A stretch of DNA of 64,000 bases from Pseudomonadota bacterium (lineage in GTDB: Bacteria > Pseudomonadota > Alphaproteobacteria > Azospirillales > Azospirillaceae), in the NCBI GenBank assembly GCA_023423695.1, contig JAFAFA010000011.1:186001-250000 (forward strand), read 5' to 3'. A program made the translations under genes and the position numbers. This document shows positions 1-8,741 of this stretch, piece by piece; the stretch's first letter is position 1; each line of letters begins with the position of its first letter. The notes under the pieces were generated by a model. It did no database searches. It was not told where the DNA came from and saw nothing but the letters and a program-made list of their open reading frames with translations.

Positions 1-18
1 GCCGTGTCGGCGGGCGGA

Positions 19-54
19 TGGAACAGCGCCGCGAAACCGTTCCACGATGTTCCA
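19..54. promoter_or_regulatory. Possible operator with helically phased GTTCCA elements (copy 1)
   Basis: TGGAAC at 19-24 is followed by GTTCCA at 39-44 and again at 49-54, exactly 10 bp apart. The same layout (TGGAAC, then GTTCCA 20 bp on, then GTTYCA 10 bp further) recurs at 50646-50681, with about 30 of 39 bases identical. The GGAAAC/GTTCC style of half-site is reminiscent of LacI-family operators, but that is inference. It lies beyond the 3' end of the GH1 gene, so it may control a gene outside the window. Confidence 0.3.
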
Positions 55-67
55 ACCGCCGCCGCTC

Positions 68-87
68 CCGGCCGGGCGGCGGGCCGG
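68..87 (-). terminator. GC-rich hairpin after the GH1 gene
   Basis: CCGGCC at 68-73 pairs with GGCCGG at 82-87, a few bases past the stop codon of the minus-strand beta-glucosidase. There is no T-run after it, so it is a weak terminator candidate or only a GC-rich palindrome. Confidence 0.25.
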
Positions 88-94
88 CGCCGCG

Positions 95-1423
95 TCAGCT
101 CCCGCGGATCAGGTCGGAATACCAGCGTGCCGAGTCCTTCAGGGTCCGCGCTTGCGTCGTGAAATCGACATGGACGATGCCGAACCGGGTGCCATAGCCG
201 CCGCCCCATTCGAAATTGTCCAGCAGCGACCAGACGAAATATCCCCGCACGTCGGCCCCCCGCGCCTTCGCCTCCGCCATCGCGGCGATGTAGGCCTGGA
301 GGTAGGCCAGCCGCTCGGGATCCGCCACGCGTCCTTCCGCGTCGGGCGCCTCCGCCGCCTTGGTGCCGTACCCGTTCTCCGTCACATAGATCGGCAGGCG
401 GTAGCGGCGGGTCAGGTCGATCAGCGTGTCGCGGAAGCAGCCGGGGTCATAGGGCCAGTCGATGGCCGTCCGCTTCATCCCCGCCGGCGGCGATCCGAAG
501 CCGAAGCCCCAGATCAGGCTGTCGTCCTTGCGGCCATAGACCGGGGCGTAGTGGTTCAGCCCGAACCAGTCCAGCGGCCGGGCGATGCGCGCCATGTCGC
601 CGGGCTGCACATAGGGCTCGATGGCCTCGGCGATGAGGCGCGGATAGTGGGCGCGCAGCTGGGCGTCGGGGAAGGCGCGGTTCCAATGCTCGTCGAACAG
701 GGCGGCGGCCTCGACATCCTCCGGCCGGTCGGTCTCGGGCCGCATCGGCTGGACGCTGTGCACCGCGCCGATGGAGGCATTCGGCACCAGGGCGCGCAGC
801 ACGTCCACCCCGGCGCCATGGGCGAGGTTGACGTGGTGGATCGTCTTCAGGTGGCTGGCGCGGTCGGCAATGCTCGGCGCGCCCCAGCCGAAGGCCCAGC
901 CGAACAGGGTGAAGACCGAGAACTCGTTGAAGGTGGCCCAGCGCTTCACCCGGTCGCCATAGCGCCGGGCGCAGAGCGCCGCGTAATCGGCGAACCAGCC
1001 GGCGCTGTCGCGGCTGGTCCAGCCGCCCATGTCCTGCAATGCCTGCGGCAGGTCCCAGTGATACAGGCACAGCCAGGGCTCGATGTTCCGCTCCAGCAGC
1101 CGGTCGATCAGCCGGTCGTAGAAATCCAGCCCCTTTTCGTTCGGCGCGCCGCGCCCGCGCGGCAGCACCCGCGGCCAGGAAACGGAGAAGCGGTAGGCCT
1201 GCAGCCCCAGCGCCGCCATCAGCTCCACATCCTCCGGCATCCGGTGGTAGTGGTCGCAGGCGACGTCGCCGCTCTCGCCGTTGTCGACCCGGCCCTTCAG
1301 CTTGCAGAAGCTGTCCCAGATGCTGGGCGCCCGCCCGTCGGCCTCGGCCCCGCCCTCGATCTGGTAGGCGGAGGTGGAGGCACCCCACAGGAAGTCCTTG
1401 GGAAAAACCGGACGGTCGGTCAT
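95..1423 (-). CDS. GH1 family beta-glucosidase
   Basis: This 442-residue protein hydrolyses terminal beta-glucosyl (or related) bonds of small glycosides in the cytoplasm; no signal peptide is present. It has the full GH1 layout: N-terminal FLWGASTSAYQIEG, the general acid/base Glu in TFNEF (E167), and the nucleophile Glu in YVTENG (E349), then WSLLDNFEW near the C-terminus. Length is normal for bacterial BglA/BglB enzymes. The acid/base motif reads TFNEF where most GH1 enzymes read TFNEP; the glutamate itself is kept. The start is an ATG at 1423 after a weak GGTGATCC ribosome site. It is divergent from the unknown gene at 1625. Exact sugar preference cannot be read from sequence. Confidence 0.93.
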   Translation of the reverse strand: MTDRPVFPKDFLWGASTSAYQIEGGAEADGRAPSIWDSFCKLKGRVDNGESGDVACDHYHRMPEDVELMAALGLQAYRFSVSWPRVLPRGRGAPNEKGLDFYDRLIDRLLERNIEPWLCLYHWDLPQALQDMGGWTSRDSAGWFADYAALCARRYGDRVKRWATFNEFSVFTLFGWAFGWGAPSIADRASHLKTIHHVNLAHGAGVDVLRALVPNASIGAVHSVQPMRPETDRPEDVEAAALFDEHWNRAFPDAQLRAHYPRLIAEAIEPYVQPGDMARIARPLDWFGLNHYAPVYGRKDDSLIWGFGFGSPPAGMKRTAIDWPYDPGCFRDTLIDLTRRYRLPIYVTENGYGTKAAEAPDAEGRVADPERLAYLQAYIAAMAEAKARGADVRGYFVWSLLDNFEWGGGYGTRFGIVHVDFTTQARTLKDSARWYSDLIRGS

Positions 1424-1624
1424 GGCGGATCACCCGAAAGATGGATCATCGAATCCTACCTCTTTCCCGTCCGGGTGGAAGGGGCCAATCGTCGCTGTCC
1501 GGTCCTCTGGGCGGCACCACCTTCCGGCGGATGGTCCGTCACCATATCGCGGTCGACAGGATGGCGCGCCGCTCCTATGGTCTCGCCGACCGGACGAGCG
1601 AGATCAGAAAGGAACGGGCGCATC

Positions 1625-2650
1625 ATGGCGAAAAAGGACGGGGTCAACGGCAAGGGCGGCCAGTTCAGCGGGACGCCGGCCGACCGGCTGGTCCGGCTGT
1701 GGCGCAACAACGACGAGCGCTTCGGCGCCCTGCTGGACGAGGTGCTGGACGCCAACCGCCAGGGTGTGATCGAAGCGGCGCTGGGCAAGCTGCGCGAGGA
1801 GGAAGGCTACGACTTCATGGACGAGGTCGAGGCGTTCTCCGAAACCGCGCAGGGCACCGACGAGCAGGGCGACCCGACACTCTCCACCCTGTTCTGGCTG
1901 GCGCTGGAGGTGGACGGCCCGCTCGACGCGCCGCCGCCGGTCGGCGTGATCGAGGAAGCGCTCGATTCGGCCGGGCTGCTGGAAAAGGCCGCCGACATGC
2001 GGCTTCTGCCGCTGTGGCTGGATCCGGAGCCGCTGTCCTACCTGGAGGCCGCCGACCGCCGCACCCTGCTGCGCCGCCTGATCTCCTCGCCGGAGGAGGC
2101 GGAGACCTTCGCCCGCGAACAGGATCTGCTGGCTCCCGCCGACGATGCCGGCACCCGGCTGGTCGGCGTCGTCGGTCTGGTGATCGAGGAGGATGCGGAG
2201 CCGGAAGGGGAGGGGATGCCCGACCCGCTGAAGCTCGGCTTCGCCGACGACGGGCAGGAGCTTGAGATCGACCCGATCGAGCAGGAGCGCATCCGCCAGT
2301 CGATGGCCGTCTTCGCCGAAGCGGTCGGGGCCGCCGACCCGCGGGTGAAGCGCTGCGAGCCGGTCGGCGGGCTGAACGACCTGCTCGACTTCACCGCCGA
2401 AGGCGTCTGGCCCGACGACGTCGATACCAACTTCGACGAGGTCAACGACTTCCTCGACATCGCCGGCAACGAGACCGGCGACGGCGTCCTCGACCTGTCG
2501 GTCGCCCAGTCGCCGGAGGGGATGCAGGTGCGCGCCTACAACTCCGACGGCGTGCTGCTCGACGAACGGAGCTTCGACCTCTCCGGCACCCGCGCCGACG
2601 AGGCGCTGGCGATGATGAAGCGGCGCTGCCGCCGCCTCACCGAGGAGTAA
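1625..2650 (+). CDS. Acidic protein of unknown function, 341 aa
   Basis: I do not recognise a family. The protein is soluble, strongly acidic and rich in Asp, Glu, Leu and Ala, with no signal peptide or membrane segment. The N-terminal 100 residues are predicted-helical in appearance (TPADRLVRLWRNNDERF, then a long helix-like stretch). A conserved-looking C-terminal block includes DTNFDEVNDFLDIAGNE, and the protein ends in a short basic tail. The start is the ATG at 1625, preceded by AGAAAGGAACG, a good ribosome site; the reading frame is open further upstream, but that part runs opposite the GH1 gene and has no coding support. It is divergently transcribed from the GH1 gene with about 200 bp between them. 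Confidence 0.75.
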   Translation: MAKKDGVNGKGGQFSGTPADRLVRLWRNNDERFGALLDEVLDANRQGVIEAALGKLREEEGYDFMDEVEAFSETAQGTDEQGDPTLSTLFWLALEVDGPLDAPPPVGVIEEALDSAGLLEKAADMRLLPLWLDPEPLSYLEAADRRTLLRRLISSPEEAETFAREQDLLAPADDAGTRLVGVVGLVIEEDAEPEGEGMPDPLKLGFADDGQELEIDPIEQERIRQSMAVFAEAVGAADPRVKRCEPVGGLNDLLDFTAEGVWPDDVDTNFDEVNDFLDIAGNETGDGVLDLSVAQSPEGMQVRAYNSDGVLLDERSFDLSGTRADEALAMMKRRCRRLTEE

Positions 2651-2660
2651 GGGCCGGGGC

Positions 2661-3569
2661 TCAGCGCCGGGCGGGCCTGACGGCCAGCACGCAGGCGACG
2701 GCGGCGAGGATCAGCACCAACGCCGCCGCCAGCCGCAGCGTCATCGGCTCGCCCAGCAGCAGCACCGCCCCGCCGACCCCGACCACCGGGATCAGCAGGG
2801 TGCTGACCGCCGCCTCTCCCACCGTCAGGCGGCGGACGGTGACGTACCACAGCGCCTGCGCCGCGCAGATCGAGCAGACGATGTGCCAGGCGAAGCCGGC
2901 CCACACCTCGGGGTGGATGTCGGCCAGGGCCGGCCTCGCCTCCGTCGCCGCCAGCAGGATCATCGGCGGGGCGCACAGCACATACTGCCAGCCGGTGATG
3001 ACCATCGGGTTGCTGCGCCAGACCCGCCGCTTCATCACGATGGTGCCCAGCGCCCAGGCCAGCGCCGACACCAGCATCACCGCCGGGCCGGCCAGCTGCG
3101 ACGGCGGCGCCGACAGCGCCTCCGGCCCCAGCAGGACCATCAGCCCGGCCAGCCCGCAGGCCAACCCGACGACCTGCCGCGCCCCCGGCCGCTCGCCCAG
3201 CAGCGGGATCGCCAGCAGCGTCGCCCACACCGGCATGGTGAAGGCGATGATCGCCGCCTGCGAGGTCGCCATCAGGCTCTGGCCCAGCGCCGTGCACAGG
3301 TTGAAGACCAGCACGTTGCAAAACCCCGCCGCCGCCAGCGCCGGCCACTCCGCCCGCTCCACCCGCAGCCGGTGCCCGGCCAGCCGCGCCGCCCCCAGCA
3401 GCAGCACGGCCCCGGCGGTGAAGCCGATGGCGCGCAGGCTGAAGATCGGCATCTGCGTCAGGATCGTCTTCACCGCCGGCCAGTTCAGGCCCCAGAACAG
3501 GCTGATGGCGACGATCAGCAGATACTTGACCGGATCGCGGCCGGCACCGCTGGCGGCGATGGCGGTCAT
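2661..3569 (-). CDS. EamA/DMT-superfamily transporter
   Basis: A 302-residue inner-membrane protein with about ten hydrophobic segments arranged as two EamA repeats, the usual layout and length of drug/metabolite exporters (RhaT/YdcZ-like). The N-terminal segment LLIVAISLFWGLNWPAVK is typical of the family. Its ATG overlaps the stop of the HDAC-like gene by one base (TGATG), so the two are probably translationally coupled. As the last gene of the minus-strand cluster starting at 14707 it may export a product or intermediate of that pathway; the substrate cannot be inferred. Confidence 0.85.
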   Translation of the reverse strand: MTAIAASGAGRDPVKYLLIVAISLFWGLNWPAVKTILTQMPIFSLRAIGFTAGAVLLLGAARLAGHRLRVERAEWPALAAAGFCNVLVFNLCTALGQSLMATSQAAIIAFTMPVWATLLAIPLLGERPGARQVVGLACGLAGLMVLLGPEALSAPPSQLAGPAVMLVSALAWALGTIVMKRRVWRSNPMVITGWQYVLCAPPMILLAATEARPALADIHPEVWAGFAWHIVCSICAAQALWYVTVRRLTVGEAAVSTLLIPVVGVGGAVLLLGEPMTLRLAAALVLILAAVACVLAVRPARR

Positions 3570-4618
3570 CAGGCTGTCTTGCCTTCGAAGCCATCCAGGA
3601 AGCTCGACAGGTTGGCCGACAGCGCGTCGATGGCGTATCCGCCCTCCTGCACCAGCACGGTGGGCATGTTCGCGGCGGCGAGCAGAGCGCCCATGCGGGC
3701 GAAGCCCGGCGTGGTGACGCCGAAGGCGGCCAGCGGATCGTCGATGAAGGTGTCGAAGCCCAGCGAGACGAACAGCATGTCCGGCCCGAAGCGCCGGATC
3801 TCCTCCAGCCCCTTGCCGATGGTGGCCAGCACGGTGGCCTCGTCACTGCCGATGGGCAGCGGCAGGTTCAGGTTGTAGCCTTCGCCGCGGCCGGTCCCGC
3901 GCTCCTGCGCGAAGCCTGCCATGTGCGGATAGAACTCCGCCGGATCGGCATGGACCGAGACGAAGAACACGTCGTCGCGGTCGTAGAAGATGTCCTGGGT
4001 GCCGTTGCCGTGATGGACGTCCACGTCGATGATCGCCACCCGCGCCGCCCGGCCCTGGGCGCGCAGGATCGGCAGCACCGATTCCGCGGCCACGGCGACA
4101 TGGTTGAGGTAGCAGAAGCCGCCGGCCATATCGCGGGTGGCATGGTGCCCCGGCGGCCGGCACAGCGCGTAGGCGGCGCTGTCCGCCCCGGTGGCGACCA
4201 GCTTCGCCGCATGGATGGCGGCGTTGGTCGCGGCGCAGGTGGCGGTCCAGGTCTCCGCGCCGATGGGGCAGGCGGTGTCGAACATGTGCCAGCCCGCCTG
4301 ACCGACGATGCAGGTGGGGTAGTTGGGGGCGGCCTGCATCCGGTGGACGTTGGGCAGCACCACGTCGCCCATGTCGCCCTTCGCCACCCAGCGGGCATGG
4401 GCGGTTTCCAGGAAGGCGAGATAGGCCGGGGTGTGGACCGCGGCGCGCGGGGCGGAGCCGTAGTCGTCGGGACGGATCAGTGTCTCGCCGCGCTTCTCGA
4501 TCAGCGAGGCCAGCGCACCGAGCCGCTCCGGCTTCTCCGGCAGGGCGCGCAGCAGGCCCTTGTTGAAGTAGGTGGCGGGGCGGTGCAGGGCCGCGTCGGG
4601 GTGATGGACGAACTTCAT
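3569..4618 (-). CDS. HDAC-family deacetylase (acetylpolyamine amidohydrolase-like)
   Basis: A 349-residue cytoplasmic zinc hydrolase of the arginase/deacetylase fold. Expected active-site residues are visible: GHH at 157-159, the zinc ligands Asp200 and His202 in IIDVDVHHGNGT, the third ligand Asp289 in SLGFDTF, and the transition-state Tyr328 in QEGGY. Bacterial members remove acetyl groups from acetylated polyamines or other small amides. It sits between an M20 carbamoylase (27 nt upstream) and an EamA transporter (1-nt overlap), so a small-molecule amide substrate within the same catabolic route is more likely than a protein substrate. The start ATG at 4618 gives the standard family N-terminus. 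Confidence 0.88.
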   Translation of the reverse strand: MKFVHHPDAALHRPATYFNKGLLRALPEKPERLGALASLIEKRGETLIRPDDYGSAPRAAVHTPAYLAFLETAHARWVAKGDMGDVVLPNVHRMQAAPNYPTCIVGQAGWHMFDTACPIGAETWTATCAATNAAIHAAKLVATGADSAAYALCRPPGHHATRDMAGGFCYLNHVAVAAESVLPILRAQGRAARVAIIDVDVHHGNGTQDIFYDRDDVFFVSVHADPAEFYPHMAGFAQERGTGRGEGYNLNLPLPIGSDEATVLATIGKGLEEIRRFGPDMLFVSLGFDTFIDDPLAAFGVTTPGFARMGALLAAANMPTVLVQEGGYAIDALSANLSSFLDGFEGKTA

Positions 4619-4645
4619 GGGAGGGACTCCGGGGGACTTATGCGC

Positions 4646-5887
4646 TCAGGGCCGTCCGGCCGTGGCGACCAGCGTTTCGAACAGCACGGCGGCGCCGCGG
4701 GCGCCGTCGGCGGGGGAGATGTTCTCAACCTCGTTGTGGCTGATGCCATCCTCGCAGGGGATGAAGATCATCGCCGTCGGCACCTTGCCCGCGACATACA
4801 CCGCGTCATGGCCGGCGCCCGACACGATGTCGCGGTGGCTGAAGCCGAAGCCGCTCGCCGCCTCGCGCACCCGATCGACCAGCGGCTTGGCGAAGGGAGT
4901 CGGCGGGAAGTGCCAGAAATCGGCGATCTCGGCGCTCACCCCCTGCTGGTCGGCGATCTCGGCGACGGCGGCACGGAACCGGCGGTCCATGTCGGCCAGA
5001 GTGTCGGCATTCGGATGGCGCAGGTCGACGGTGAAGAAGACCCGGCCGGGAATGACGTTGCGCGAATGCGGGTGGACGTCGAGGATGCCGACGGTGGCGC
5101 AGGGATCGCCCGCCGTCTCCAGCCCGACCCGCTGCACCGCCTGCACCATGGCCGATGCTGCGACCAGCGCGTCGCGGCGCAGGCGCATCGGCGTCGGCCC
5201 GGCATGCGCCTCGACCCCCGTCACCGTCACCTCGTACCAGCGCTGCCCCTGCGCGCCGGTGACGACGCCGATCTCCTTGTCCTCGACCTCCAGCACCGGG
5301 CCCTGTTCGATGTGGGCCTCCAGATAGGCATGCATCGGGTGATCGACGGAAGCCTCGCCGGCATAGCCGGTGCGGGCCAGTTCGTCGCCGAGGCGCGCGC
5401 CGTCCTGAGCCACCTTGTCGAGGATCTCCTCCAGCGTGAAGACGCCGGTGACGACGCCCGATCCCATCATCGGCGGCGAGAAGCGGGAGCCCTCCTCGTT
5501 GGTCCACACCGCGACCTCGACCGGGTGCAGCGTCTCCACGCCGCGGTCGTTCAGCGAGCGCACCACTTCCAGCGCCGCCAGCACGCCGAACACGCCGTCG
5601 AAGCGGCCGCCGGTCGGCTGGGTGTCGAGATGGCTGCCCATCACCACCGGGGGCAGGCTGTCGTCGCGGCCCTTGCGGCGGGCATAGATGTTGCCGATGC
5701 GGTCGACGGTCACGGTGCAGCCGGCGGCCTCGCACCAGGAGACGAACAGGTCGCGTCCGGCCTTGTCCTCGTCTGACAGGGCGAGGCGGCAGCTGCCGCC
5801 CTTCGCGGTGGCGCCGATCTTCGCCATCTCGGCGAGGCTGTCCCACAGGCGGTCGGCGTTGATCGGCAGATTGGAGGGCAGGGACAT
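4646..5887 (-). CDS. M20-family Zn hydrolase (N-carbamoyl-amino acid / allantoate amidohydrolase type)
   Basis: A 413-residue M20/M28-fold enzyme that hydrolyses an N-carbamoyl or ureido amide bond (HyuC, AllC or beta-ureidopropionase subfamily). The dinuclear metal site is visible: His and Asp in GSHLDTQPTGGRFDGVFG, Glu-Glu in WTNEEGSRF, His in EAHIEQGP and the late His in GISHNEVEN. The dimerisation domain follows GQRWYEVTVTGVEAHAG. I take the ATG at 5887 (MSLPSNLP), which follows GGAGCC; the frame extends upstream into the palindromic repeat but without a ribosome site. Exact substrate is open: carbamoyl amino acids, ureidopropionate and allantoate enzymes look alike at this level. Confidence 0.87.
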   Translation of the reverse strand: MSLPSNLPINADRLWDSLAEMAKIGATAKGGSCRLALSDEDKAGRDLFVSWCEAAGCTVTVDRIGNIYARRKGRDDSLPPVVMGSHLDTQPTGGRFDGVFGVLAALEVVRSLNDRGVETLHPVEVAVWTNEEGSRFSPPMMGSGVVTGVFTLEEILDKVAQDGARLGDELARTGYAGEASVDHPMHAYLEAHIEQGPVLEVEDKEIGVVTGAQGQRWYEVTVTGVEAHAGPTPMRLRRDALVAASAMVQAVQRVGLETAGDPCATVGILDVHPHSRNVIPGRVFFTVDLRHPNADTLADMDRRFRAAVAEIADQQGVSAEIADFWHFPPTPFAKPLVDRVREAASGFGFSHRDIVSGAGHDAVYVAGKVPTAMIFIPCEDGISHNEVENISPADGARGAAVLFETLVATAGRP

Positions 5888-5942
5888 GGTGGCTCCGGGT
5901 GGGTGTTTGTTGTTTTTGAGTGGGGAGGAGTCGGCTGGCGAT

Positions 5943-6048
5943 GCCCCCACCCCAACCCTCCCCCGCTGGGCGGGGGAGGGGGCAAGTGCTTAGGCGGGAG
6001 AGCGGCGGCAGTCCCTCCCCCGCCCAGCGGGGGAGGTTAGGTGGGGGC
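5943..6048. repeat. Intergenic palindromic repeat, family A, copy 1
   Basis: About 106 bp made of two GC-rich hairpins (CCTCCCCCGC/GCGGGGGAGG type arms) joined by a short linker with CAAGTGCTTA and GCGGCGGCAGTCC. The same unit recurs at 28154-28258 and, inverted, at 36408-36514, with a lone arm at 12532-12556. It lies between two genes of the minus-strand cluster and could stabilise or attenuate the transcript. Confidence 0.85.
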
Positions 6049-6064
6049 AAATGAGGACGCAGAC

Positions 6065-7048
6065 TTAAGCCGCCACCTCACGCCGCTCCCGCGCCTTCAT
6101 GTCGACCATCGCCAGCACCGCGCGCAGCATCGGCACGTCCACGCCGGCGCGTTCCGCCAGCTCGATCACCGAGCCGAGGATCGCCTCCAGCTCCAGCCGG
6201 CGGCCGGCCTCATAGTCCTGCAGCATCGACGTCTTGAAGTCGCCGACTCCGGCGGCCATGGCGATGCGTTCGTCGACGCTGGTGGTGAAGACCACGCCCA
6301 GCTTTTCCGCCACCGCCTTGGCCTCCAGCATCATGGCGCGGCCGGTGTCACGCGTGCCGGGATCGTTGCACAGCCGGCCCAGCGTCGATCCGGTCAGCAC
6401 GCTCAAGGGGTTGAAGGCGAGATTGCCCCACAGCTTCACCCAGATCGCCTGCCGGATGTCGGCGGTCTTCGCCGGCTGGAACCCCGCCTGCCCGAACAAC
6501 TGCACGATGCGGTCCACCGCCGGGTTGTCGCGGTCTCCCGCATCGCCGAAGACGAAGCGCTGGTCGCTGACATGGCGCAGCCGGCAGGGGCCGTCGCCCT
6601 CCACCGCGACGAAGGTCGTCGCCCCGACCACCCGGTCGGGATCGATGGAGCGCCACAGCAGACCGTCGGGATCGACGCTGGCGAGCGGCCGGTCGGCCAG
6701 AGGCTCCGGCTGGCGATGCGGATACCACCAGGGGATGCCGTTGACCATCGGCACGATGGCGGTCTCGGGACCCAGCAGCGGGGTCAGCGTGTCGATGGTG
6801 CCGCGGAGCGCATGGGACTTGACGCACAGGAACACCAAATCCTGCGGCCCCAGCGACAGGCTGTCGTCGGTGACGCGGGGGGTGAGGCGGGCAACGCGGT
6901 TCAGCGGCGTCACCATGGTCAGGCCGTTGCGGCGGATGGCGGTTGCCGCGTTCGGCCGGGCGACCAGCGTCACCTCCGCCTCGGTGGCACCCAGCCGGGC
7001 GGTCAGCAGACCGCCGACCGCCCCGGCCCCGATGATGGCGACCTTCAT
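6065..7048 (-). CDS. 2-dehydropantoate 2-reductase-like (ApbA/PanE family)
   Basis: A 327-residue NADP(H)-dependent oxidoreductase. The N-terminal Rossmann motif is GAGAVGGLLTARL, followed by the family's CVKSHAL segment, MVNGIPWW, and the C-terminal helical domain with LWGNLAFNPLSVL. Family members reduce ketopantoate to pantoate for coenzyme A synthesis, but many paralogues inside catabolic clusters act on other 2-oxo or 2-hydroxy acids. Here it abuts the ABC ATPase gene (the ATPase TGA is directly followed by this ATG) in a transport/hydrolase operon, which argues for a catabolic paralogue rather than the housekeeping PanE. Confidence 0.85.
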   Translation of the reverse strand: MKVAIIGAGAVGGLLTARLGATEAEVTLVARPNAATAIRRNGLTMVTPLNRVARLTPRVTDDSLSLGPQDLVFLCVKSHALRGTIDTLTPLLGPETAIVPMVNGIPWWYPHRQPEPLADRPLASVDPDGLLWRSIDPDRVVGATTFVAVEGDGPCRLRHVSDQRFVFGDAGDRDNPAVDRIVQLFGQAGFQPAKTADIRQAIWVKLWGNLAFNPLSVLTGSTLGRLCNDPGTRDTGRAMMLEAKAVAEKLGVVFTTSVDERIAMAAGVGDFKTSMLQDYEAGRRLELEAILGSVIELAERAGVDVPMLRAVLAMVDMKARERREVAA

Positions 7049-8692
7049 TCAGTGCGCTCCTGCCCGGACTTGGAGATCCTCAGGGATGTGCCACGCCTTG
7101 CCGGGGATGGCGTCGAGCAGGCTGCGGGTGTAGGCGTCGCGGGGATTGGTGAAGACCTCCCGCGCGGTGCCCAGCTCCACGATCCTGCCTCGGCGCATCA
7201 CCGCGATGGTGTCGCAGACCTGGGCCGCCACGCGCAGGTCGTGGGTGATGAACAGCATGGCGAGGTTCAGTCGCTTGCGGATGTCGTCCAGCAGTTCCAG
7301 CACCTGCCCCTGCACCGAGACGTCGAGCGCCGAGACCGGCTCGTCCGCCACCAGCAGCTTCGGCTCCATGGCGAGCGCGCGGGCGATGCCGATGCGCTGG
7401 CGCTGGCCGCCGGAGAACTCGTGCGGGTAGCGGTCGGCGGCCGAACCGTCGAGGCCGACCATCGCCAGCAGCTCCCGCGCACGGGCCAGCGCCTTGGCCC
7501 GGTCCTCGCCGAAGGCCACCGGCCCCTGGGCGACGATGTCGCCGACGCGGTGGCGCGGGTTCAGCGAGGCGTAGGGGTCCTGGAACACCATCTGCACCGC
7601 CCGGCGATAAGGCCGGAAGCCCTTGCGGTCGAGCGCCAGCAGGTCGGTGCCCTCGAACAGGATGCGGCCCGAATCCGGCTTGATGAGCCCGACGATGGAG
7701 CGGCCGAGCGTCGATTTCCCCGAACCGGATTCGCCGACCAGCCCCACCGTCTCGCCGGGATGGATGGTCAGCGACAGGTCGTCGCCGGCCACCACCTCCT
7801 TGGAGGCCTTGAACAGGCCGCCGCCGACATGGAACACCTTGCGCACCTTGTCGGCGACCAGCAGCGGCGCGCCCGCCTTGGCATGGTCGTCGCGATGCTC
7901 GATGTAGTGCGGCACAGAGGCGATCAGCTGCCGGGTGTAGGGGTGCTGCGGCCGGTTCAGCACGTCCGACGCCGGGCCGTATTCCACCAGCTTGCCGTGG
8001 CGCATCACCGCCACCCGGTGGGCGATCTCCGCCACCACGCCGAAGTCGTGGGTGATGAACATCATGCCCATGTGGCGCTCGGCCTGGATCGAGCGGATCA
8101 GGTCGAGGATCTGCTTCTGGGTGGTGACGTCCAGCGCCGTGGTCGGCTCGTCGGCGATCAGGATGTCGGGCTGGCAGGCCAGCGCCATGGCGATCATCAC
8201 GCGCTGGCGCTGGCCACCCGACAGGCGGAAGGGATAGGCCTCGGCCAGTTCCGCCGGGTTGGGCAGGCCGACCTGGGCCAGCAGCTCCACCACGCGGGCG
8301 CGGCGGGCGGGGGCAGGCAGGTCGGTGTGCTCGCGCAAGCTCTCGCCGATCTGGCGGCCGACCCGCATCAGCGGGTTCAGCGCCGTCATCGGCTCCTGGA
8401 ACACCATGGCGATGCGGCCGCCGCGCAAGCTGCGCTGCTCCGCCTCCGGCATGGTCAGCACGTCCTTGCCCTTGAACAGCAGGCTGCCGCCGGCGACGCG
8501 GACATGGGGGGCGGGCAGCAGGCCCATCATCGCGTGCGCGGTCATCGACTTGCCGGAGCCGGACTCGCCGACCACGCACAGGATCTCGTCGGGGATCAGG
8601 GTGAAGGTCAGGTTGTCGACGGCCAGCGGGCGGTCGGCGCCCGGCGGCAGCGCGATGCTGAGGCCGCGCACATCGAGAAGAGGCGTGGTCAT
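7049..8692 (-). CDS. Peptide-type ABC transporter, fused double ATPase (DppD-DppF)
   Basis: A 547-residue protein holding two complete nucleotide-binding domains. Each has a Walker A GESGSGKS, a signature (LSGGQRQR, then FSGGQRQR) and a Walker B with ADEPTTALD or ADEPVSALD; an oligopeptide/dipeptide C-terminal motif follows each (NRPQHPYTRQL, NPRDAYTRSLL). It powers the two permeases encoded just upstream. Start: ATG 8692 (MTTPLLDV) has GGAG well placed; ATG 8737 (MSLSDL), 4 nt after the permease stop, is the alternative and would add 15 residues. DppD-DppF fusions are common in Rhizobiales and Rhodospirillales peptide transporters. Confidence 0.92.
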   Translation of the reverse strand: MTTPLLDVRGLSIALPPGADRPLAVDNLTFTLIPDEILCVVGESGSGKSMTAHAMMGLLPAPHVRVAGGSLLFKGKDVLTMPEAEQRSLRGGRIAMVFQEPMTALNPLMRVGRQIGESLREHTDLPAPARRARVVELLAQVGLPNPAELAEAYPFRLSGGQRQRVMIAMALACQPDILIADEPTTALDVTTQKQILDLIRSIQAERHMGMMFITHDFGVVAEIAHRVAVMRHGKLVEYGPASDVLNRPQHPYTRQLIASVPHYIEHRDDHAKAGAPLLVADKVRKVFHVGGGLFKASKEVVAGDDLSLTIHPGETVGLVGESGSGKSTLGRSIVGLIKPDSGRILFEGTDLLALDRKGFRPYRRAVQMVFQDPYASLNPRHRVGDIVAQGPVAFGEDRAKALARARELLAMVGLDGSAADRYPHEFSGGQRQRIGIARALAMEPKLLVADEPVSALDVSVQGQVLELLDDIRKRLNLAMLFITHDLRVAAQVCDTIAVMRRGRIVELGTAREVFTNPRDAYTRSLLDAIPGKAWHIPEDLQVRAGAH

Positions 8693-8741
8693 GGCTGCGG
8701 TCTCCGTCGGGATGCGGGTCAGGTCGGACAGGCTCATCGGA

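Noticed and set aside
47..1624. Upstream extension of the frame of the gene at 1625
   Set aside because: It is antisense to the GH1 gene; the ATG at 1625 has a good ribosome site and marks the real start.
3569..4618. Horizontal gain of a eukaryotic histone deacetylase
   Set aside because: Bacterial acetylpolyamine amidohydrolases of this type are widespread, and base composition and operon context match the surroundings.
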